Of a stretch of DNA of 64,000 nucleotides, positions 57,758-64,000 are shown one piece after another. The stretch lies in contig CAZPHQ010000010.1 of NCBI GenBank assembly GCA_964586675.1, positions 25,290-89,289 on the forward strand. The letters are read 5' to 3'. A model generated the notes under the pieces. That model saw only the letters and a list, made by a program, of their open reading frames with translations, made no database searches and had not been told where the DNA came from. The position numbers were made by a program, and so were the translations under genes. Source of the stretch: JADLGH01 sp964586675. Lineage in GTDB: Bacteria; Desulfobacterota_D; UBA1144; Nemesobacterales; UBA2774. Each line of letters begins with the position of its first letter. Within the stretch, counting starts at the first letter, position 1.

Positions 57758-60319
57758 TCAGCGTGATCGATTTTCACGCGAGATCTTCACGTAGAAAATC
57801 TTCTTGGCCGCCTCGGCGGTTAACACATACAGCACGACGATGACGCCGATCGCCGCGAGAAGCGTCCAGGGAAGCGGCTTGAATCCGAAGATTCCCGCTA
57901 GCGGCGAGTAAGGCAGGTATACGGCTGCGCAGGCGATGAGAAGGATTGATACCGCGAGATACTTCCCGGGCCTGCTCCTGATGAAGGGCCTCCGCGTCCT
58001 GACGACAAGTATCACGAGCACGGCGGAGACGACGCTCTCGACGAACCATCCCGTCCTGAACTCCTCCATCGGCGCTTTGAACAGGAACAGGAGAACCCCG
58101 AACGTCATGTAATCGAAAACGGAGCTTATGACCCCGAATATCGCCATGAAATTCCTTATGAATTTTATGTCCCATTTCCTCGGCCTGTTAATCATCTCGT
58201 CGTCCACGCTGTCTCCCGCGATGGTCATTTCCGGTATATCGGTCATGAGATTCGTGAGGAGTATCTGCTTCGGGAGGAGCGGTAGGAAGGTCAGAAAGAA
58301 CGACGCTCCGGCCACGCTGAACATGTTGCCGAAATTCGCGCTCGTGGCCATGAACACATACTTGAGCGTGTTCGCGAACGTCACCCTTCCCTCTCTCACG
58401 CCGCTGACGAGGACGTCGAGGTCTTTTTTAAGGAGGACGATGTCAGCCGCCTGCCTTGCGACGTCGGCCGCGCTGTCGACGGATATGCCGACGTCGGCCG
58501 CGTGGAGCGCCGGGGCGTCGTTGATGCCGTCGCCCAGGAAGCCGACGACGTTCCCGGCTTTCTTTAAGGCGAGCACGATGCGCTCCTTCTGCGCCGGCTC
58601 TATCTCCGCGAATATGTCGCACCGCGAAGCCACGACGGTTATGGACTCGCTGCCGAGCCCCGCAAGCTCGCCGCCCGTGACGATTTCCGGGTCTTTCATG
58701 CCGACCCTTTCGCCTATGAAACGTGCGACGTCGCGGTTGTCGCCCGTTATCACCTTGAGCGATATGCCGAGGCGTCCGAGCTCGGTTATGGTCTCCTCGA
58801 CGTCTTCCTTGGGCGGGTCGTAGAGCGCGATGAACCCGAGGAGTGTCATTCCGCTCTCGTCGGACTTGTCGATGCGGCCGCTCTCGATTCCCGTCCTGTA
58901 TGCAACCCCGAGCGTGCGGAGGCCCTGTCCCGAGAGCCCGCTGCAGCGCTTTTCTATATCGCCCCTCACGCTTTCCATGTCAACAATCCCGCCCGAGGGG
59001 AGCTCCGCCTTCGAGCACACTGAAAGCACGTTCGCGAGCGCGCCCTTCGTTATCATCACCGTCTCGCCGCCGCCCGATAAGAGGACGCTCAGCCTTCTCC
59101 GGCTGAAGTCGTAAGGCACCTCGTCGAGCTTGGTATAAGTCGACGCATCGAGCCCGGAGCAGGCCTTTATCGCGTCGTCGATCGGATTCGTGAATCCCGT
59201 CTGGAAAAATGCATTGAGATAGGCGTAAAGGAGCACTTTATCGCTCTTCTCGCCGAGCACGTTAAGCGGAGAATGGATTTCGATGATCCCCTTCGTCAGT
59301 GTCCCGGTTTTATCCGAGCAGAGTACGTCCATGCTACCGAAATTCTCTATGGAGCTGAGCCGCTTTACGATGACGCTGCTCCGCGCCATCCGCTTCGCGC
59401 CTCTCGCGAGGTTGACGCTTATCACAGCCGGCAGAAGCTGCGGAGTCAGGCCGACTGCTATGGCCATAGAAAACAGGAACGATTCCAGCACCGGCCGGTG
59501 GAAATAGACGTTCACGGCAAAAACCGCGAGGACGAGGAGGAGGGTCGTCTCCAGGAGAAGGTATCCGAATTTCTTTATGCCGCGCTGAAACTCCGTCTCC
59601 GGCGGCCCGAGCTTGAGCCTCTCGGATATCTCGCCGAAGACAGTCGCTCCGCCGGTGCGGACGACGAGCGCGCGGGCGGTGCCGCTCACGATGGACGTGC
59701 CCATGAAGAGGGAGTTCACCCGCCCGGAAAGGGGGGTGTCCTCAGGGAGTGTGCAGGTCGATTTTTCGACCGGGTAATTCTCCCCCGTGAGAGCTGCTTC
59801 GCTGACGAAGAGGTCTCTCGATTCGAGTATGCGGCTGTCCCCGGGAACGACGGCGCCGGCCGAGAGCAGAACAACGTCCCCAGGGACGACGCCGGAGATG
59901 GGGACTTCAACAAGCTTGCCGTCCCGGAGCACCCGCGCGTTCACCCTCACCATGCCGAGCAGCTTTTCTACGGCGCCGGCCGCCCCGTATTCCTGCCAGA
60001 ATCCGAGGACTCCGCTCACGAGCACAATGGCGAGGATTATCAATGCGTCGGTCGCGTCGCTCAGGAACGACGACAAGACTGCCGCGGCGAGCAGAATGAT
60101 TATTATGGGGTTATTGAACTGCGATAGTAAAAGCGGGAGCCATGACGGCGTCTTAAGGGCTTTCCGCTCGCCGGCCGCGGCGCCGCGGATATAGCTCTCG
60201 GCGTCCTCCGACGAGAGGCCTTCGTCCGAGGTTCCGAGCCGGGACATGACCTCTCTTTCACCGGTCGCCCAGAAATCTTTTACGTCCCGGCCTTCTTCGG
60301 ATAATCCGCCGTAGGGCAT
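57758..60319 (-). CDS. mgtA: Mg2+-translocating P-type ATPase (MgtA/MgtB type)
   Basis: The 853-residue P-type ATPase has a cytoplasmic N-terminus with DFWATGEREVMSRLGTSDEGL, the actuator loop TALTGENYPVEKSTC, phosphorylation motif DVLCSDKTGTLTKGII, nucleotide-binding KGALANVLSVC, the hinge MTLLGFIALYDPPKEDVEETI and GFLGDGINDAPALHAADVGISVDSA. The subfamily motif VGLTPQLLPAVISVNLARGAKRM is that of Mg importers (type IIIB). The N-terminal FW motif argues for the ATG at 60319 rather than an internal one at 60247. No M-box riboswitch is evident in the 160 bp upstream. Confidence 0.95.
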   Translation of the reverse strand: MPYGGLSEEGRDVKDFWATGEREVMSRLGTSDEGLSSEDAESYIRGAAAGERKALKTPSWLPLLLSQFNNPIIIILLAAAVLSSFLSDATDALIILAIVLVSGVLGFWQEYGAAGAVEKLLGMVRVNARVLRDGKLVEVPISGVVPGDVVLLSAGAVVPGDSRILESRDLFVSEAALTGENYPVEKSTCTLPEDTPLSGRVNSLFMGTSIVSGTARALVVRTGGATVFGEISERLKLGPPETEFQRGIKKFGYLLLETTLLLVLAVFAVNVYFHRPVLESFLFSMAIAVGLTPQLLPAVISVNLARGAKRMARSSVIVKRLSSIENFGSMDVLCSDKTGTLTKGIIEIHSPLNVLGEKSDKVLLYAYLNAFFQTGFTNPIDDAIKACSGLDASTYTKLDEVPYDFSRRRLSVLLSGGGETVMITKGALANVLSVCSKAELPSGGIVDMESVRGDIEKRCSGLSGQGLRTLGVAYRTGIESGRIDKSDESGMTLLGFIALYDPPKEDVEETITELGRLGISLKVITGDNRDVARFIGERVGMKDPEIVTGGELAGLGSESITVVASRCDIFAEIEPAQKERIVLALKKAGNVVGFLGDGINDAPALHAADVGISVDSAADVARQAADIVLLKKDLDVLVSGVREGRVTFANTLKYVFMATSANFGNMFSVAGASFFLTFLPLLPKQILLTNLMTDIPEMTIAGDSVDDEMINRPRKWDIKFIRNFMAIFGVISSVFDYMTFGVLLFLFKAPMEEFRTGWFVESVVSAVLVILVVRTRRPFIRSRPGKYLAVSILLIACAAVYLPYSPLAGIFGFKPLPWTLLAAIGVIVVLYVLTAEAAKKIFYVKISRENRSR

Positions 60320-60422
60320 GCACTTAAATTCTATACTGGGGAAATCCGGATTTCATCGCCGGGAGTACAAAAAATTATCGTCTGTAACAGGCCGGTTTCA
60401 GTTAAAATTTAAGGACAGTCTA

Positions 60423-60451
60423 TTGATGAAGCGTATAAAGTCTGTTATAAA
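60423..60451 (+). promoter_or_regulatory. Promoter of tRNA-Arg
   Basis: TTGATG (60423-60428) and TATAAA (60446-60451) are 17 bp apart, 38 bp before the tRNA. Confidence 0.6.
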
Positions 60452-60488
60452 ATATTAGTTTTTGGAACTGCTGTCGAGTAAATTACCC

Positions 60489-60562
60489 GTCCCCGTAGCT
60501 CAGTAGGATAGAGCGTAGGATTCCTAATCCTAAGGCCAGAGGTTCAAATCCTCTCGGGGACG
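60489..60562 (+). tRNA. tRNA-Arg (anticodon CCT)
   Basis: The acceptor stem GTCCCCG/CGGGGAC, anticodon stem TAGGA/TCCTA around loop TTCCTAA and T-arm AGAGG-TTCAAAT-CCTCT are intact, with discriminator G. It reads AGG, a common Arg codon in this window. No encoded CCA. Confidence 0.96.
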
Positions 60563-60719
60563 CAGTAACATTCCCAAAGTGACTCGCAAAATTTCCGTGT
60601 GTAACTGCCTGCTATAACAGGAATCTCCTTCCTGGACAGGATTCTTAAGAAGTTCACGACGACCTGGAATGGAATCAAATCTATGCACGGCACGAGGCCG
60701 CCTTATTGCAGCGCAGTTA

Positions 60720-61259
60720 TTAATTAGTAACAATAAAGTGTCTTGACGGCAAGTCGAGGCACTCCGCCGTTTCCGCTGTGCTCATATCTTCTATTTGCCT
60801 CAGCATAAAGACAGACCGGTACGCCTCCGGCAGCGAATCGACGGCCTCTTCGAGCACCGAGGCGAGCTCTTTGGCGAGCGCATTCTGTTCCGGGTCAGGC
60901 ATTTTGGAAATGTATGTATTCATACCGATTCCATCAGCGTCGTCGCCGGGCTGCACATATACGAGCCTCCTTCTCATACGCAGGCGCGCCAGCGCCTCGT
61001 TCACGGCTATTCTAGTGAGCCACGTAGAGAATTTAGCCAGCCCGACGAACTGCCCGAGATTCGTATAGGCCCTTACGTAGGCGTCCTGCATAACATCCTC
61101 CGCCTCTTCGTCGTCTCTCAGTATCGAGCGCACCGCACGGTATACCCGCCGGTTGTAGCGGCGCATTATGATCTCGAACATCTCACGCTCGCCGGCGAGC
61201 ACACGACTCACGATGTCTTCGTCGGTGAGCATTTCTATCTTATGACCGGCCTCTGTCAT
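60720..61259 (-). pseudogene. ECF sigma factor truncated in region 4
   Basis: Region 2 is well preserved: AGEREMFEIIMRRYNRRVYRA, VRSILRDDEEAEDVMQDAYVRAYTNLGQF and FSTWLTRIAVNEALARLRMRR. Region 4 begins normally (VDSLPEAYRSVFMLRQIEDMSTAETAECLDLP) but then reads SRHFIVTN and stops, where a complete sigma would continue with about 35-40 residues including the helix-turn-helix recognition helix. The truncated end lies about 160 bp from tRNA-Arg, so an insertion or deletion at the tRNA may have removed it. I used the ATG at 61259 (MTEAGHKI). Without the recognition helix it should not bind a -35 element, so it is probably a remnant; a modified function cannot be excluded. Confidence 0.7.
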
Positions 61260-61316
61260 GAAAGCTGCCCTTCTAAAGTGTTGCCAATATAAATATGGAG
61301 TCTCAACCGTGGAAAA

Positions 61317-61353
61317 GGTTACAGGAAATTTATTTTTCGCGGAATATGTAACC
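61317..61353. promoter_or_regulatory. Inverted GGTTACA/TGTAACC pair between the sigma remnant and the cupredoxin operon
   Basis: GGTTACA (61317-61323) and TGTAACC (61347-61353) form a perfect 7-bp inverted pair with a 23-nt spacer in the 186 bp divergent region. TGTAAC-type sequences occur in -35 elements of some ECF sigma promoters, so they could mark divergent sigma-dependent promoters; no convincing -10 partner was found. Confidence 0.3.
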
Positions 61354-61445
61354 CGCCCCCTCCTGAAAACTCTATCATGCATACGACGGTTTTACATACA
61401 ACTGTCAAAACTCATTAAGATCCATTCAAAGGAGGTAGTGACATT

Positions 61446-61868
61446 ATGAAGTTTTTAAAAGCAGGTTTTTTCGTGCTGGCCGGTTTCGCAGCTCTTTATA
61501 TGTATTCGGATTATGTCTACGCCCAGGAGAGCGCCCCTCCGGGAGGCAAATATCAAAAGGTAAGCTCTCTCGTCGAGCTTCCAGACTTTATTCCCGGGCT
61601 CGGTGTTCTCTATGTCGACCCCGCCACCTTGCCCGCGGGGCCGTTTCTCGCTTACGACAAGGGGGGCAGCCTCGTAAGCACGATTTACATGATTCCCCTT
61701 TCAGATCTCGACGAGCACAAGGGCTTTAGCAACCTGGCGGCCGCGAAGGACGAGGACGTAGACCACGTCGACCTGCATTTCAACGCGGGCCACCCGGGCG
61801 TCGCCGTCCCACACTATCACATCATTCTCTGGCACGTGTCGCCCGAAAAGGCGGCGGCATTGAAATAG
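61446..61868 (+). CDS. Small secreted histidine-rich protein
   Basis: A signal peptide (about 1-26, ending VYAQ) precedes 114 residues that end with a His-rich segment: DHVDLHFNAGHPGVAVPHYHIILWHV, with six histidines suited to metal binding. It faintly resembles the TTHB210/DUF5602-type proteins, a recollection I cannot test here. A strong AAAGGAGGT lies 8 bases before the ATG. The Tat-exported cupredoxin follows after 11 bp, so the two probably act together in periplasmic copper or redox chemistry. Confidence 0.75.
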   Translation: MKFLKAGFFVLAGFAALYMYSDYVYAQESAPPGGKYQKVSSLVELPDFIPGLGVLYVDPATLPAGPFLAYDKGGSLVSTIYMIPLSDLDEHKGFSNLAAAKDEDVDHVDLHFNAGHPGVAVPHYHIILWHVSPEKAAALK

Positions 61869-61879
61869 GAGCCGGGCTC

Positions 61880-62446
61880 ATGCCATCGAGGCGGGAATTC
61901 CTCAGGGCCGGCGGCATACTGGTCGCCGGCCTTTTCATCGCAAGCCGGACTTCGGCTTCTTCAGCCACACAATCCGGCGGATCAATAATTGAAATCCACA
62001 TGAAGAGCGACCTCATGGGCTCACACGTATGGTTCGACCCCGTGGGACTCCTGATCAAACCCGGGCAAACGGTGAGATGGGTCTGCGTGGAAAATGTTCA
62101 TACCGTTACGGCTTATCATCCTTCGAACGGGAAACATTCCCTCCGCATACCGGAAAAAGCCGCGCCGTGGGACTCGGGTTTCATCAAGCCCGGCGAAAAA
62201 TTCGAACACACCTTTACGGAAGAAGGGGTTTACGACTACTTCTGTCTTCCACACGAGGGGGCCGGAATGGTCGGACGAATAATAGTCGGCAAACCGTCGG
62301 GGTCCGGGGCCCTGCCTTTCGATTATTATCAAGGAAAGCCCGGCACTGAGGATTGGCTACCCGTGCCACCGGCCGCGCAGAAAACGTTTCCTTCCATTGC
62401 GCGGATAATGAAGGAAAGGATAGTGAGGATTGACCCTCCGAAATAG
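61880..62446 (+). CDS. Tat-exported cupredoxin (plastocyanin/azurin-like)
   Basis: The N-terminus is a Tat signal (SRREFLRAGGILVAGLFIA). The domain has the type 1 copper ligands: a His in ENVHTVTAYHP, and Cys and His in YDYFCLPHEGAGMVGRIIVG (Cys-x-x-His-x4-Met pattern). The strand LIKPGQTVRWVCVENV is typical of plastocyanin-like proteins. A further 45 residues after the cupredoxin (DYYQGKPGTEDWLPVPP) are not part of the usual fold. It should carry electrons in the periplasm; partner unknown. It is the second gene of a two-gene operon. Confidence 0.92.
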   Translation: MPSRREFLRAGGILVAGLFIASRTSASSATQSGGSIIEIHMKSDLMGSHVWFDPVGLLIKPGQTVRWVCVENVHTVTAYHPSNGKHSLRIPEKAAPWDSGFIKPGEKFEHTFTEEGVYDYFCLPHEGAGMVGRIIVGKPSGSGALPFDYYQGKPGTEDWLPVPPAAQKTFPSIARIMKERIVRIDPPK

Positions 62447-62466
62447 ACGTCCGCGGTGATTTTGTT

Positions 62467-63591
62467 TTATTGAAGCGAACCGTCTTCCGGCTCGTCGGGA
62501 ACGGCAACTATTTCCATCCTCACTCCGTCGTGAGCCGCGCGCGCGTAAGCCCTGTAGCCGTTTTCGAGCGGGTGCCCGTCGTCGGTCGGAGAATAGACGC
62601 TGCCCGACGTATAAAGCTCTCGGAGGACGTATGGCCCGGCGTCCACGTGCTCTATCCCGAGCCCGTCAAAAAATTCCGAGAACCTGGTGACGAGGTCGTT
62701 CTCGTTTTCGACAAGCTGGTAATAATCGTCCGAAAGCTCGTAACCGTTAGACTTCAGATATTCGAAGAACGCCCTCGATTTCGAAGGGATAAAGACGATG
62801 CTGAAATCTATGCCCGCCTCGTCGCATTTCTCCTCGATATCGGCGATTACGTCTTTAGTTACATCGAACCCGAGTGCGATGCGCTTTCGGCTCATGTCCA
62901 TCTTGCGCCTGTGGTTGTTTATGGACTTGTATTTCATTATGGTGCGGTTCGCCTGTTCCTTTACTACGACGGAATCTCCAAAGTCGTTCGCCTCGTACGA
63001 TCTCTTGACGGCTGAAGCAATTATCCAGTAGAGGTTCGACTTCGTAAGGTAGTGCTTTATAGTCCTCCACGCCCCAGACGTTTCGCGGCAGACCGACGGG
63101 TCGTAACCGCGCTCCTTTAACCAGCCGTCCCAGTAATCGGTTCTGTTTACGAGCTTGCAGACGTCGTCGAGGTCGTTCGTGACATAAAGGGCGAGGATGA
63201 TGTGCTTCGGGTGCATTTTTATAGCTTCGTCTATGAGGTAGCTGTACTGGAGAGTTCCGTAGCTCCCGACGCCGAGGTTGTAGACCGTGACGCCGTCCAT
63301 CTCCGCGAGCTGCTGCGGCCAGGACATGGCCGAGCTGACGTTGACGCCGTACGTGTGCGAATCGCCGAGGGTTACGATGTCGGCATGATCGAGCGGCGCC
63401 GGATTCCTGAATCCCTTCTCGTCTATATCTTCGAGCTGGGGATTCATCTTTGTCCCGAGCCTCTGGTCGTAAGTCTGATTCGAGAGCGGGGAGTATATAA
63501 CGTTCGGCGTGAGGAACTGGAGCAAAAGCTCGGCGGCGGCGAGCGTGAAAATCACGGCGAGGAGGATGAGCGCGGCTTTTTTGAGTCTCAT
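62467..63591 (-). CDS. Membrane-anchored SGNH/GDSL-like hydrolase
   Basis: An N-terminal helix (KKAALILLAVIFTLAAAELLLQF) anchors the protein or acts as a signal. The block I motif DIVTLGDSHTYGVNVSS carries the expected nucleophile Ser (GDSHT), and a YVTNDLDDVCK segment resembles the conserved Asn block III. A C-terminal block with DDGHPLENGYRAYARAA resembles the D-x-x-H motif of the family. The protein may modify acylated or glycosylated envelope components; the substrate is unknown. It converges on the cupredoxin operon with 20 bp between the stops. Confidence 0.85.
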   Translation of the reverse strand: MRLKKAALILLAVIFTLAAAELLLQFLTPNVIYSPLSNQTYDQRLGTKMNPQLEDIDEKGFRNPAPLDHADIVTLGDSHTYGVNVSSAMSWPQQLAEMDGVTVYNLGVGSYGTLQYSYLIDEAIKMHPKHIILALYVTNDLDDVCKLVNRTDYWDGWLKERGYDPSVCRETSGAWRTIKHYLTKSNLYWIIASAVKRSYEANDFGDSVVVKEQANRTIMKYKSINNHRRKMDMSRKRIALGFDVTKDVIADIEEKCDEAGIDFSIVFIPSKSRAFFEYLKSNGYELSDDYYQLVENENDLVTRFSEFFDGLGIEHVDAGPYVLRELYTSGSVYSPTDDGHPLENGYRAYARAAHDGVRMEIVAVPDEPEDGSLQ

Positions 63592-63956
63592 GAAAGGCTT
63601 TTTCCTCTGTTTACCAGGTTATTCGTCTCAGGCGTATTGAAGCCTGCTGGAAACCTGTTGCAACTGTACCCGGCTTCATCGGAACTGGGCCAAAGATGAC
63701 ATAACAGCGGCTTCAGAAGAATCCTCTTCCAGATGAAATCGCCGGCTGGAGTGATTTGGACCAACCCGACATCAGTATTTTTATATAACCTGACAAAGAA
63801 GACAATTCAATACCAACGTGATGACAAGAATATACCCCTTCCCCTTTCAGGCACAGCTCGGAACTTTAAAACCTGACAAAGGAGATAAGGGAAGGGGTGA
63901 TTTCGAGCCGCCGTGCGGAGACGGCGGATGCCGTCTCCGCTGCGGTGCGTTCGTTT
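63592..63956. other. Gene-free region before a gene that ends near the window edge
   Basis: No gene is seen. It holds a direct repeat AACCTGACAAAG (63787-63798 and 63870-63881) and an inverted pair ACCCCTTCCC (63834-63843) / GGGAAGGGGT (63889-63898), followed by the terminator-like hairpin at 63915. Confidence 0.6.
63915..63940 (-). terminator. GC-rich hairpin after the partial gene at the window end
   Basis: A perfect 11-bp stem GCGGAGACGGC / GCCGTCTCCGC with a 4-nt loop lies 17 bp past the stop of the partial minus-strand frame. No clear T-run follows on that strand. Confidence 0.5.
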
Positions 63957-64000
63957 CTATTTAAAGAACTGATCGATGAAGATCATCAGCCTGCCCTGAA
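63957..64000 (-). CDS. C-terminal end of a gene running off the window
   Basis: On the minus strand a frame is open from the window edge to TAG at 63957-63959 and reads QGRLMIFIDQFFK. Only about 14 codons are visible, so the assignment is tentative; the hairpin just behind it supports a real gene end. Nothing can be said about its function. Confidence 0.35.
   Translation of the reverse strand, partial: QGRLMIFIDQFFK

Noticed and set aside
60320..60420. M-box riboswitch before the Mg ATPase
   Set aside because: The upstream region has no extended set of conserved helices; nothing beyond weak promoter-like sequences is visible.
60530..60733. A 67-codon minus-strand frame across tRNA-Arg
   Set aside because: Its C-terminus (RPREDLNLWP) is the antisense reading of the tRNA, a common artefact.

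Overview
The window is a GC-rich stretch of a Gram-negative bacterial chromosome with dense single-copy genes. LPS heptose synthesis (hldE), GlnE, PriA, ATP-dependent PEP carboxykinase, a CarD-type regulator, lipoproteins and an outer-membrane barrel all point to a diderm, proteobacterium-like organism. I suspect Desulfobacterota or a neighbouring candidate phylum such as Dadabacteria, but that is inference. ATA (Ile) and AGG (Arg) codons are common despite the high GC.

Layout. 0-4 kb: the C-terminus of a DUF4175-like coiled-coil protein, a secreted TPR metallopeptidase and a MoxR ATPase, facing a lone nuoM. 5.6-6.6 kb: a gene-free repeat island. 6.6-10.1 kb: a GNAT enzyme and an AT-richer, apparently acquired PaeR7I/XhoI-type restriction-modification operon with a small antitoxin-like third gene. 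10.1-16.8 kb: divergent PerR/Fur and Dps genes around a palindromic operator, a SufT-like protein with a cysteine-free Mrp ATPase, a CbpA-like J protein, DUF1844, a PHP phosphatase and hldE. 17-26 kb: methionine-salvage phosphorylase coupled to a PfkB kinase, ornithine cyclodeaminase family, ChrA, and a trmI-nuclease-rsmG operon. 26-29.8 kb: three glycosyltransferases and tRNA-Lys/tRNA-Glu. 30-39 kb: isochorismatase-like hydrolase, two secreted serine hydrolases, pckA, CarD, DUF58 and a BatA-like protein. 40.5-47.6 kb: a phosphodiesterase coupled to glnE, a small unknown gene and priA. 48.8-54.5 kb: a Mn/Fe ABC transporter operon with its MntR regulator and an outer-membrane barrel, with two matching palindromic operators. 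54.6-64 kb: glutaminyl cyclase, a small lipoprotein, a beta-hydroxyacid dehydrogenase, a BASS transporter, an MgtA-type ATPase, tRNA-Arg next to a truncated ECF sigma factor, a cupredoxin pair and a GDSL/SGNH protein.

The least explained structure is in the gene-free islands (5.6-6.6, 16.8-17.3, 29.8-30.2 and 39.3-40.5 kb). They consist of short palindromic elements, most beginning GTCAT. Seven times such an element is interrupted by a module of constant length (90-91 bp) that ends in AAAAC(A/T) and carries a 5' hairpin whose two arms change together between copies. I do not recognise this module and regard it as the best candidate here for something undescribed.

The metal-handling genes form a second coherent system. 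An MntR/DtxR regulator, an ABC importer whose two permeases both carry C-terminal cytoplasmic winged-helix-like tails, and an outer-membrane barrel sit behind operators with the same half-site.
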